From contig JABFSD010000947.1 of the NCBI GenBank assembly GCA_013140935.1, positions 1 to 5,980 on the forward strand: DNA of 5,980 nucleotides, read 5' to 3'. Made by a program: the position numbers and the translations under genes. This DNA is from Acidobacteriota bacterium (lineage in GTDB: Bacteria > Acidobacteriota > Blastocatellia > RBC074). Below the pieces are notes generated by a model. The model was not told where the DNA came from. It made no database searches and saw only the letters and a program-made list of their open reading frames with translations. This document shows positions 1-5,980 of this stretch, in pieces (positions within the stretch are counted from its first letter, which is position 1; each line of letters starts with the position of its first letter).

Positions 1-803
1 AGAATAGCTTCATGCTCACGGGCGCTTATGCGTCGCAACGCTATACGACTTCCGCGCCGTTGAATGGCGCGACGCCGAACAGCTTCACCGATTCGGCGCA
101 AAACTTCGGCTTGTCGGGCGCGAGTCCGAAACATCAATTCACGTTCAGTGGCATTTGGGATTTGCCCGAATTATCCAAAGGTCATGCCTTCATTCGCGGC
201 GCGTTGAACGGCTGGCAACTTTCTACGATCTGGCAAATGCGCAGCCGCGACACCAGCACCGTGCAACTCGGTTCGTTTGACGTAGAAGGCGACGGCACTT
301 TCGCTTACATGCTGCCCGGCATGTCGTTCAATCAATTCGGACGCGGACTCAACACGGCTGACATTCGCCGTTTGGTAGATGCCTATAACGCCGCGATTCC
401 TGCGCCGAAAGATACGCCGTTGCAACAAATCGGGAAGGACAAACGCGACGTGATCGGTACGGCTTATCCGTTCATCGTGCTGCCCGATAACTTTTCGTCA
501 GGCGACAGCTTCATCGCGCACGACTTGCGGCTGACGCGCGTCATCACGATGAAAGAAAAGATCAAACTCAGTTTGATTGCGGAAGGCTTCAACGTACTGA
601 ACATCGCCAATCTCGGCGGATTCAGCGGCTCATTGGCGAGCGCGGCTTACATTCGTCCGGTGGCGAATGCGGCAGGCGTTATCACTACGGCAGGACGTAA
701 CAATCCGAACAATGTGTTTGGACAACCGACTTCGCGCGTCAGTCCGATCTTTGGTACAGGCGGGCCGCGTGCATTTCAGTTCGCGGCGCGGCTGAGTTTC
801 TAA
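1..803 (+). CDS. TonB-dependent receptor (Oar/carboxypeptidase-regulatory-like type), C-terminal fragment
   Basis: The gene is open at the left edge; the frame runs from base 3 to the TAA at 801-803, giving 266 residues. It is the end of an outer-membrane beta-barrel that would import a ligand with TonB energy. The evidence is alternating polar/aromatic strands (for example [14 protein letters not shown] and [12 protein letters not shown]) and a late [15 protein letters not shown] stretch. That stretch matches the 'EaFNlfNr.N' strand usual near the end of large acidobacterial Oar-like receptors. The protein ends in FQFAARLSF, with the C-terminal Phe expected of a BAM-inserted barrel. The plug domain, TonB box and any N-terminal carboxypeptidase-regulatory domain lie outside the window, so the substrate cannot be inferred. 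It is followed after 59 bp by a secreted hydrolase on the same strand, with a hairpin repeat in the gap. The family call is good; the exact subfamily is uncertain. Confidence 0.83.
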   Translation, partial: NSFMLTGAYASQRYTTSAPLNGATPNSFTDSAQNFGLSGASPKHQFTFSGIWDLPELSKGHAFIRGALNGWQLSTIWQMRSRDTSTVQLGSFDVEGDGTFAYMLPGMSFNQFGRGLNTADIRRLVDAYNAAIPAPKDTPLQQIGKDKRDVIGTAYPFIVLPDNFSSGDSFIAHDLRLTRVITMKEKIKLSLIAEGFNVLNIANLGGFSGSLASAAYIRPVANAAGVITTAGRNNPNNVFGQPTSRVSPIFGTGGPRAFQFAARLSF

Positions 804-805
804 CC

Positions 806-848
806 TGCGAGGTGTAGCGTAGGTTACCAACCTGCGCTACACCTCGCA
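806..848. repeat. Palindromic intergenic repeat, 20-bp stem with 3-nt loop
   Basis: Arms 806-825 and 829-848 are reverse complements except for one pair (T820 opposite G834), which becomes a G-U wobble in plus-strand RNA. The loop is ACC (826-828). The core GTAGCG...CTGCGCTAC carries GTAG at 814-817 and CTAC at 837-840. The element starts 2 bases after the receptor stop codon and ends 14 bases before the next start, so it fills most of the gap. No T-run follows either arm, so it is not a textbook intrinsic terminator on either strand. It could still block 3' exonuclease decay or act as a terminator without a U tract. It resembles dispersed palindromic repeats of REP type, but copy number cannot be seen from here. 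Confidence 0.85.
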
Positions 849-862
849 TTCATTGCGAGTTT

Positions 863-1951
863 ATGAACCGACCAAACAACCTGTTTTTATTACTTCTGCT
901 TTGCTGCTTGTCACTCTTCTCAGTCGCGCAAGAAACCAAGCCCGCCGAAAAACAGCGCAAGACCGGCTTATGGCCTGCCGATTGGGTTTATCAATTGGCC
1001 GAAGGCGTCACGACGCGCGAGATTACTTTTTACAGCGACGGCATTGCTTGTTACGGCAAAATCTTTTTCCCGAAAGGATTTTCTGCGACGGGCAAAACGC
1101 CCGGCATCGTGTTGGGGCAAGGCTGGGCGGGCAATCATTTTTCGATTGAGAAATACGCCGCGCGCTTCGCCGAACGCGGCTTGGTAGCGATGGTCATTGA
1201 TTATCGCGGCTGGGGTTCGAGCGACCCATTCATCGCGCAAGCCCAACCCACCGTCAGTCGCGGCGAGAAAGAGCCGGTGCGCGATGACAAGCGTTATACC
1301 GAAGCCAAAACCGACGTAACGACCAAACGCACGCGGCTGATCCCGTTGAAGCAAGTCGAAGATTACCGCAACGCAATTTCATACCTGCAAGGCGAACCCG
1401 GCGTAGACCCCGACCGCATCGGCATCTGGGGTTCGAGTTTCGCGGGCGGCAATACGGTAGTGACGGCGGCGCTCGACGCCCGCGTTAAAGCCATTGCTAT
1501 GCAAGTGCCTGCGATCAGCGGCAAGAACGCCGCGCCCGCTCCCGTGCCGCTCACCGGACGCGCGCTCGAAGACGCCATCGCCCGCGCGCGTACCGGCAAA
1601 GGCGATGAATTTGAGACCGGCTTCTCTTATCGCCGCATGGTGGATGTCGAAACCAATCAGATGGTCGCCGAATATCGCCCCTTCCATTATCTGAAAGCCG
1701 TAGGCAACCGCCCCGTGATGTTTATCGTCGCGGAAAAAGAAGAACTCTTTCGCAACGCCGATAACGCTGGCGCGGCAATGGAAGTGCTAACCGGCCCCAA
1801 GAAACTCGTCACCGTAGCAGGCATCACGCACTTTGAGATGTATATCAACGAAGCGTTCGAGATCAGTTCTAACGCGGCGGCGGCTTGGTTCCGCGAGCAT
1901 CTGGGGTTGGAGCCGAAGGTGGAAGTGAAATCCGCAGGCAATGAAAAGTAG
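863..1951 (+). CDS. Secreted alpha/beta hydrolase (dienelactone-hydrolase/YcjY-like)
   Basis: A 362-residue protein with a Sec signal peptide: MNRPNN, a Leu-rich core at 7-19, and likely cleavage after SVA (residue 22). It is therefore predicted to be periplasmic or released. The mature part reads as one alpha/beta-hydrolase domain. Strands include GIVLGQGWAGN and LVAMVIDYRGWGSSD. The nucleophile elbow is IGIWGSSFAGGN with Ser192 as nucleophile, in the WG[ST]SF[SA]GG form seen in the YcjY/DLH-like group. The general base is probably His323 in AGITHFEMY. The acid position reads AEKEELF (290-296), where relatives usually have Asp, so Glu293 may serve. An esterase or peptidase-like hydrolase is likely; the substrate is unknown. 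The start is fixed by the signal peptide. Only a weak GAG (857-859), 3 bases upstream, resembles a ribosome binding site. It probably shares transcription with the receptor upstream. Confidence 0.85.
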   Translation: MNRPNNLFLLLLLCCLSLFSVAQETKPAEKQRKTGLWPADWVYQLAEGVTTREITFYSDGIACYGKIFFPKGFSATGKTPGIVLGQGWAGNHFSIEKYAARFAERGLVAMVIDYRGWGSSDPFIAQAQPTVSRGEKEPVRDDKRYTEAKTDVTTKRTRLIPLKQVEDYRNAISYLQGEPGVDPDRIGIWGSSFAGGNTVVTAALDARVKAIAMQVPAISGKNAAPAPVPLTGRALEDAIARARTGKGDEFETGFSYRRMVDVETNQMVAEYRPFHYLKAVGNRPVMFIVAEKEELFRNADNAGAAMEVLTGPKKLVTVAGITHFEMYINEAFEISSNAAAAWFREHLGLEPKVEVKSAGNEK

Positions 1952-1957
1952 CCGTGG

Positions 1958-2305
1958 TTAGGCGATGGCGTACTCGGTGAAAGGCCGCACGGAGGGTGAA
2001 TGAAAGCCCAACACGATGGCGCTTTTCGGAATGCCGGCGCGCTCAAGTTCTCTGGTGACATTCAGGTCGGTGTTGTCGGCTTGCACCCAGACTTTTCCAT
2101 TGATGAGTTCAACGTGAATGATGAATTGATGGACGCGGTGATAATCATCCCAACCGACTTCGATTACGCCGTAACTGTCAGCGTTGCGGTCAAACAGCGT
2201 CTTGTGCGGCGCTTCGTTGTCTTGCGGAATGTAGTTGGCGATGTCGGTGAGCGTCTGCTCGATGATTGCACGGTATTGGTTCAATTGGTTATTGGTGGAA
2301 TCCAT
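1958..2305 (-). CDS. xisI: XisI family protein (fdxN element excision controlling factor XisI-like)
   Basis: A 115-residue protein, the usual XisI size. Family landmarks are an N-terminal helix LNQYRAIIEQTL (8-19), VGWDDYHRVHQFIIHVEL (50-67), INGKVWVQADNTD (68-80), and a C-terminal ERAGIPKSAIVLGFHSP continuing to VRPFTEYAIA (106-115). It has no signal peptide or membrane segment, so it is cytoplasmic. In Anabaena, XisI acts with XisH and the recombinase XisF in excision of the fdxN element. Most homologues, like this one, lie away from any such element and their function is unknown. Its start codon overlaps the end of xisH by 25 bp, and a strong GGAGAT site lies inside xisH, so translation is probably coupled. 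It ends 6 bp from the convergent hydrolase gene. The family call is firm; the role here is open. Confidence 0.93.
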   Translation of the reverse strand: MDSTNNQLNQYRAIIEQTLTDIANYIPQDNEAPHKTLFDRNADSYGVIEVGWDDYHRVHQFIIHVELINGKVWVQADNTDLNVTRELERAGIPKSAIVLGFHSPSVRPFTEYAIA

Positions 2306-2721
2306 AAAACGATCTCCATAGTTTCAGGCGCGAAGACGATGATTTTGATGCCGTCTTCCAGCACTAACGAGTCTTCGTTCGGGTCGTCAAACAGGTCGTC
2401 ATAAACACTCTGGCGAATCGCCAGATAAAGGTCGCGGGCAGGTTCGGTTTTGCGCAGCGCCTTGCGATAAAGAATGAACTGACCGACCGCGTTGTAAAGG
2501 TCTTCCAGACTTGAAGTCCTGACAAAGCTTTTGACTTCGATGGCAATCTTGCTGGTTCCTTTTTCGGCCAGCAGCAGTTTTTCGGCGGCGAGATCAATCA
2601 ACATCTTCTTGCGGCCCCGCCATTTCAGTCGGTAAGGATCGTGCGTAATCGTCCAGCCGTCCTTTTCCAACGCAGTTTTGACATGTTCGTGATAGAGGTC
2701 TTTTGCCGCCATAGTCGGCAT
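2281..2721 (-). CDS. xisH: XisH family protein, PD-(D/E)XK nuclease-like
   Basis: A 146-residue protein if started at 2721, or 143 if started at the internal ATG at 2712. The shorter form begins MAAKDLYHEHVKTAL, which matches the usual XisH start 'M.AKD..H..VK.AL', so 2712 is quite possible. Neither ATG has a clear Shine-Dalgarno. The family signature follows: DGWTITHDPYRLKW (21-34), MLIDLAAEKLL (40-50), KIAIEVKSF (58-66), LYNAVGQFILYR (75-86), and a C-terminal VLWIPP. Asp43, Glu62 and Lys64 fit a D-(X)n-ExK active site of the PD-(D/E)XK nuclease fold; Gln81 lies where such folds often carry a conserved Gln. In Anabaena the protein is needed for fdxN-element excision. Elsewhere xisHI pairs have no assigned job. 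It is the first gene of the two-gene cassette and diverges from the DUF6351 gene. Confidence 0.93.
   Translation of the reverse strand: MPTMAAKDLYHEHVKTALEKDGWTITHDPYRLKWRGRKKMLIDLAAEKLLLAEKGTSKIAIEVKSFVRTSSLEDLYNAVGQFILYRKALRKTEPARDLYLAIRQSVYDDLFDDPNEDSLVLEDGIKIIVFAPETMEIVLWIPPITN
2312..2317 (-). promoter_or_regulatory. Ribosome binding site of xisI inside xisH
   Basis: On the minus strand GGAGAT lies 6 bases before the xisI ATG and within the last codons of xisH. It is the best Shine-Dalgarno on this strand and supports the start at 2305. It also fits coupled translation, with ribosomes finishing xisH at 2281 just past the xisI start. Confidence 0.75.
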
Positions 2722-2728
2722 TGTATTC

Positions 2729-2734
2729 GAGGAA
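2729..2734 (+). promoter_or_regulatory. Ribosome binding site deciding the start of the DUF6351 gene
   Basis: GAGGAA lies 5 bases before the ATG at 2740. A second, weaker GAGA (2764-2767) lies 5 bases before the ATG at 2773. The stronger site favours 2740, although the signal-peptide shape also permits 2773 or 2776. The site lies in the short space between two divergent genes. Confidence 0.65.
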
Positions 2735-2739
2735 TTTTG

Positions 2740-4836
2740 ATGACGCCAATTTCATTCCGGCTTGAGAAAACGATGATGAACTTTTTCCGCCACGCACTCA
2801 CTGCTTCGTTCACGCTGATACTGTTCAGCTTCAGCGTTAATGCGCAAGCAAAGCTCGAAATCAAAACGCTCTCATCGCGCCCTGATTTGGTCAGCGGCGG
2901 CGACGCCTTGATCGAAGTCAAAGCGCCTGCACGACCCACGCTGACGCTCAACGGCAAAGATGTCACGAGCCAACTCAAGCCCAACGGAACCGCTTGGCGC
3001 GGCGTGGTGAGTGGCTTCAACCTCGGCGAAAATACGTTGCTGGCAAAAGCCGCAAAGCAACAAGCGAAGTTGAAAGTCATGAACTATCCCATCACCGGGC
3101 CGATTCTGTCGGGGCCGCACTTGACGCCTTATGAATGCCGCACCGTCGAGTCAGGCTTGGGCGAACCGCTCGACGCGCATTGTTCGGCCAAGCAAAAGAT
3201 TGATTACTTTTATCGCTCGACGAATAACACCTTTAAGCCACTGACGGATGCGGTAAAACGGCCTGACGACCTCACGACGACGACCACGATTGACGGCAAG
3301 ACGGTGCCTTACATCGTTCGCGTAGATTCCGGCACGATCAATCGCAGCATCTATCGCATCGCTGTGCTCGACGACCCCAATCCTGAAACGAACGGCAATC
3401 AATGGACGCCCAGCGCAAGCTGGAATCATCGGCTCGCCGTGAGCTTCGGCGGTGGCGCGGGGACGCAATATAACCAGGGTGTGAATCAAGCCAATGCCGC
3501 GTTGAATCATCTTTATCTATCGCGCGGTTTCGCTTTTATGATCTCGACCGAACTGGTCAATCAACAGCACGGCAACGCAGTGTTGCAAGGCGAAGCGTTG
3601 ATGATGCTCAAAGAGTATTTCATCGAACGTTACGGCGTGCCGAAATGGACGGTTGGTTTTGGCGGTTCGGGCGGAGCGATTCAGCAACTGGTCATCACCC
3701 AAATCTATCCGGGCTTGCTGGATGGCTTGCAACCTACGTTGTCTTTTCCCGATTCGTCGCTGCATACGGCGGATGCGGGCTTGTTGCAAAACTTCTGGCG
3801 CAAGGCCGATGCGAGCGTTTGGACGGACGCGAAGAAGACCGCCGTCGAAGGCTTCACCAAAGGTACGACCGCCGCGTGGGAGCGTTCGTTCGTGCCGGTG
3901 CTGACGGCGACGAACGCGAAGGGCTGCGCGATGAAAGACGAAAGCAAGGTCTATCATCCGGTCACGAATCCGAAAGGCGTGCGCTGCACGATGCAGGAGA
4001 TGCGCGCCAACATTTATGGACGCGACCCGCAGACCGGTTTCGCGCGCAAGCCGCAAGACAACGTAGGGTTGCAATACGGCTTGCTGGCTTTGAACAGCGG
4101 CGCAATCAGCGTGGATGAGTTTCTCGAACTCAACGAAAAGATCGGCGGAAACGATCTTGATGGCGGTTTCGTCGCGCAACGTTCCATCGGTGATGACGTA
4201 GCGACGCGCGCGCTTTATGCCAGCGGCCTCATCAATTCGGGCGGCGGCGGATTGGCGAACGTACCTATCCTGCATGCGCGGCCTTATACCGATGCGATTG
4301 GCGACATCCACGACCGCCACCGCGATTTGACGATTCGCGCGCGGCTCCAACGCGCCAACCAACGTTCTGACAATCAAATCATCTGGACGGGGCCGCCCAT
4401 CCAACGCGGCGCAACACCCGTCACAGACCTCGCGGCGCTTTCGCTCGACGCGATGACGAAATGGTTAGACGCGCTGACGGCTGACCCCGCGCCGCTCAAC
4501 ACCGATAAAGTCGTTCGCCACAAACCTGCTGAGGCAATTGACGCTTGTTGGGATGCGCAAGGCGTTCGCATCAACGAAACGGCGAGCTTTGATGGCAAGG
4601 GCAAATGCAATGCGTTTTATCCCGTTCACAGCGAACCGCGAATGGTAGCGGGCGCTCCGCTCACGAACGACATCGCCAAGTGCCAACTCAAAGCGATCAA
4701 CTTTGCTGACTACCAAGTGATATTTAGCGCGGCGCAGCAAGCTCGTATGAAAGCGGTCTTTCCGACGGGCGTCTGCGATTTCAGCAAGCCCGGCATGGGG
4801 CAAGCCCCCATTAAAGGCACTTATCAACGTTATTAA
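2740..4836 (+). CDS. Secreted DUF6351-type protein, predicted tannase-like alpha/beta hydrolase
   Basis: A 698-residue protein from the ATG with the best Shine-Dalgarno; a start at 2773 would give 687. The Sec signal peptide has a hydrophobic core around [15 protein letters not shown] and probable cleavage at NAQA. An Ig-like N-terminal domain follows, with [30 protein letters not shown] and [10 protein letters not shown], then the linker [19 protein letters not shown]. The large second domain has [12 protein letters not shown], a G-x-S-x-G elbow with Ser310, then IYPGLLDG. A conserved-looking GDIHDRHRD at 521-529 and a C-terminal [12 protein letters not shown] followed by AKCQLK and [12 protein letters not shown] match what I remember of DUF6351 proteins. 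Many Cys residues suggest disulfides outside the cytoplasm. Hydrolase activity is inferred; the substrate is unknown. The gene stands alone at its 5' side, facing away from xisH, and is followed by a palindromic repeat and another secreted hydrolase. Confidence 0.82.
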   Translation: MTPISFRLEKTMMNFFRHALTASFTLILFSFSVNAQAKLEIKTLSSRPDLVSGGDALIEVKAPARPTLTLNGKDVTSQLKPNGTAWRGVVSGFNLGENTLLAKAAKQQAKLKVMNYPITGPILSGPHLTPYECRTVESGLGEPLDAHCSAKQKIDYFYRSTNNTFKPLTDAVKRPDDLTTTTTIDGKTVPYIVRVDSGTINRSIYRIAVLDDPNPETNGNQWTPSASWNHRLAVSFGGGAGTQYNQGVNQANAALNHLYLSRGFAFMISTELVNQQHGNAVLQGEALMMLKEYFIERYGVPKWTVGFGGSGGAIQQLVITQIYPGLLDGLQPTLSFPDSSLHTADAGLLQNFWRKADASVWTDAKKTAVEGFTKGTTAAWERSFVPVLTATNAKGCAMKDESKVYHPVTNPKGVRCTMQEMRANIYGRDPQTGFARKPQDNVGLQYGLLALNSGAISVDEFLELNEKIGGNDLDGGFVAQRSIGDDVATRALYASGLINSGGGGLANVPILHARPYTDAIGDIHDRHRDLTIRARLQRANQRSDNQIIWTGPPIQRGATPVTDLAALSLDAMTKWLDALTADPAPLNTDKVVRHKPAEAIDACWDAQGVRINETASFDGKGKCNAFYPVHSEPRMVAGAPLTNDIAKCQLKAINFADYQVIFSAAQQARMKAVFPTGVCDFSKPGMGQAPIKGTYQRY

Positions 4837-4837
4837 C

Positions 4838-4912
4838 CGCGTTCGTAGTTCCGCCTTTAGGCGGGCGGCTCGCATTGAAAACCGCCCGCCTAAAGGCGGA
4901 ACTACGAACGCG
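4838..4912. repeat. Perfect 31-bp inverted repeat with nested GTAG hairpins (BIME-like)
   Basis: Arms 4838-4868 and 4882-4912 are exact reverse complements around a 13-base loop. Each arm is itself hairpin-forming. GTAG (4845-4848) is followed by TT and then CCGCC-TTTA-GGCGG (4851-4864), and the mirror unit ends in CTAC (4902-4905). A GTAG tetranucleotide just 5' of a small hairpin is the layout of REP sequences handled by RAYT (TnpA-REP) transposases. Two such units facing each other would be a BIME-like pair. It starts 2 bases after the DUF6351 stop and ends 18 bases before the next ATG. No T-run follows it on either strand, so it is not a standard terminator. Mobility is inferred; the fold is seen directly. 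Confidence 0.9.
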
Positions 4913-4918
4913 CATTGT

Positions 4919-4922
4919 GGAG
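4919..4922 (+). promoter_or_regulatory. Ribosome binding site of the downstream hydrolase
   Basis: GGAG lies 8 bases before the ATG at 4931 and 6 bases after the end of the inverted repeat. It supports the chosen start, which also begins a clean signal peptide. Pairing in the upstream stem ends just short of this site, so the site would stay single-stranded. Confidence 0.75.
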
Positions 4923-4930
4923 AAATTCGT

Positions 4931-5968
4931 ATGAACAAAATTTTCTTTTCACTCTTCGCGTTGTTGCTGGTGGGTTCAGCCAGCGCGCAAAATCAGCCAT
5001 TTCGTTTTGCCGGTACGACCTGCACGACGACGCCTTATTTGCATTGCCCTGACAGCGAATGCTCTAGCCCGACGGTCATCAATCAAGGCAACGTCGTAGA
5101 GATGAAAACCCGCCGCACTTACTTTCTCGATTACCCCTGCGACTTGCAGAAAGGCGAGAAGGTCACGTTCATCCTGAGCCTGCACGGCGGCGGTTCGTAT
5201 GGAAACTGGACGCGGCATTATTTTCCGCTGTTGGATTACACGACCAAACATCGGCTGGTAGTGGCTACGCCGAATGCGCCTACGCGCGCGTGGTCTGAGG
5301 CGGATGACGAATACCTCAAGAACATCGTCAATTTCGTCATCGAACAAGTCGGCAAAGAAAACATCAAAGCCTTCTGGCTCGCCGGACATTCGCAAGGCGG
5401 CATGACTTCGAACCGTTTGATTCGCACCGAGTTTTTCAAAGACAAAGTAGACGGCTTTCTCAGTTTGAGCGGCGGACGCATCGGCGGCAATCCGGGACGC
5501 GGGGCTACGTTTGCGCCGACGGCTGCGCCTGCTGCTGCTCCGGCGACTGCACCCGCACCCGCGATGTCTGCGGCGATGGCAGCCTTGCGCGAATTGCCGA
5601 CGGCTGACTTCTCTTTCATTTACACGACCGGCATTCGAGAGGTTGACGACAAAGGCGTACCTGAAACTTCTGAGTGGGCGAAGAAATACGCTTGCGGCCC
5701 GCGTCGCGCGCCGGTTGAGATTGTAGATGCGAAAGCCGGATACATTTATGATTCATCGCGGTTAAATTTGCTGCGTCCGGGCTGGGGCTTGTTGCCTGCG
5801 CCGGGCAAGGCGCACGCGCTGGTCTTTCCCGATTGTCAGGACGGGCGCGTCGTAGCCGATGTCGTGCGCCTCGACAAAGGCCACACCGAAGGACTCGAAC
5901 CCAAAGTCACCGAAGAACTCATCAAACTGATGCTGTCTGCGAAAGGCGGCAAGCTGCAACAAAAGTAG
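4931..5968 (+). CDS. Secreted alpha/beta hydrolase, PHB-depolymerase/LpqC-like, with Ala/Pro-rich insertion
   Basis: A 345-residue protein with a textbook signal peptide, [20 protein letters not shown], cleaved after residue 19. The mature enzyme starts with a Cys-rich stretch (C31, C39, C44, C70), likely disulfide-bonded. The hydrolase core has [11 protein letters not shown] (oxyanion-side HGGG at 85-88), [14 protein letters not shown], and LAGHSQGGM with Ser154 as nucleophile (G-x-S-x-G at 152-156). His318 in DKGHTEG is the likely catalytic His. The acid is less clear; Asp239 or Asp240 after IYTTGIREV are candidates. The pattern resembles secreted esterases of the polyhydroxybutyrate depolymerase/LpqC group, but no substrate can be named. 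Residues 195-211 are almost only Ala and Pro and interrupt the core between SLSGGRIGG and the next strand. It follows the DUF6351 gene after 94 bp occupied mainly by the inverted repeat. Confidence 0.85.
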   Translation: MNKIFFSLFALLLVGSASAQNQPFRFAGTTCTTTPYLHCPDSECSSPTVINQGNVVEMKTRRTYFLDYPCDLQKGEKVTFILSLHGGGSYGNWTRHYFPLLDYTTKHRLVVATPNAPTRAWSEADDEYLKNIVNFVIEQVGKENIKAFWLAGHSQGGMTSNRLIRTEFFKDKVDGFLSLSGGRIGGNPGRGATFAPTAAPAAAPATAPAPAMSAAMAALRELPTADFSFIYTTGIREVDDKGVPETSEWAKKYACGPRRAPVEIVDAKAGYIYDSSRLNLLRPGWGLLPAPGKAHALVFPDCQDGRVVADVVRLDKGHTEGLEPKVTEELIKLMLSAKGGKLQQK

Positions 5969-5980
5969 CGTGGACTTCAG

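Noticed and set aside
806..848. Hairpin as rho-independent terminator
   Set aside because: The stem is strong but neither flank has the T-rich tail.
853..1149. 98-codon frame starting before the hydrolase
   Set aside because: It is an out-of-frame shadow of the hydrolase, which has the signal peptide and catalytic motifs in the other frame.
2000..2404. 134-codon plus-strand open frame over xisHI
   Set aside because: It is the reverse strand of two genes with clear family signatures.
2678..2683. Perfect TTGACA, a possible -35 box for the DUF6351 gene
   Set aside because: No acceptable -10 hexamer lies 16-18 bases downstream (the bases there are CTTTTGCC), so it is not called as a promoter.
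2641..2739. N-terminal extension of the DUF6351 frame up to 2641
   Set aside because: It overlaps the start of xisH, would place 33 extra residues before the signal peptide, and has no ribosome site; 2740 fits better.
3517..4404. 295-codon open frame antisense to the DUF6351 gene
   Set aside because: Arg-rich shadow composition, no recognisable domain, and it lies wholly inside a well-supported coding gene.
4838..4912. Inverted repeat as insertion-sequence ends
   Set aside because: Only 13 bases separate the arms, so no transposase gene is enclosed and no target duplication is visible.
4465..4938. 157-codon minus-strand open frame containing FVVPPLGG
   Set aside because: The N-terminal part is translation of the inverted repeat and the rest is antisense to the DUF6351 gene; such frames arise from repeat palindromes.

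Overview
The window holds the 3' end of one gene, five complete protein genes and two long palindromic repeats. It looks like chromosomal DNA of a Gram-negative bacterium. The best guess is Acidobacteriota, possibly Blastocatellia. The reasons are a large Oar-like TonB-dependent outer-membrane receptor, several Sec-exported alpha/beta hydrolases, a DUF6351-type secreted protein, a XisH/XisI pair, and palindromes filling the gaps between genes. This assignment is inference from gene content; there is no rRNA or tRNA to confirm it.

Layout: (1) 1-803, +, C-terminal end of a TonB-dependent receptor-type beta-barrel. (2) 806-848, a 20-bp hairpin repeat. (3) 863-1951, +, secreted alpha/beta hydrolase. 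(4) 1958-2721, -, a two-gene xisH-xisI cassette with overlapping reading frames. Its last gene ends 6 bp from the preceding hydrolase, tail to tail. (5) 2740-4836, +, a large secreted DUF6351-type protein, divergent from xisH with only 18 bp (or 27 bp) between the start codons. (6) 4838-4912, a perfect 31-bp inverted repeat with nested GTAG-hairpin units. (7) 4931-5968, +, secreted alpha/beta hydrolase resembling the PHB-depolymerase/LpqC group, with an Ala/Pro-rich insertion.

The four plus-strand genes form a plausible functional group. An outer-membrane importer is followed by three exported serine-hydrolase-like proteins, which fits extracytoplasmic cleavage of ester-linked material with uptake of the products. 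No substrate can be named from sequence. The minus-strand xisHI cassette interrupts this theme. Hand counting gives about 50% G+C inside it (2281-2640) against about 60% in part of the DUF6351 gene (4141-4380), which suggests a separate origin. No recombinase, integration boundary, CRISPR array, RNA gene or convincing intrinsic terminator was seen. No stretch longer than 300 bases lacks a gene.
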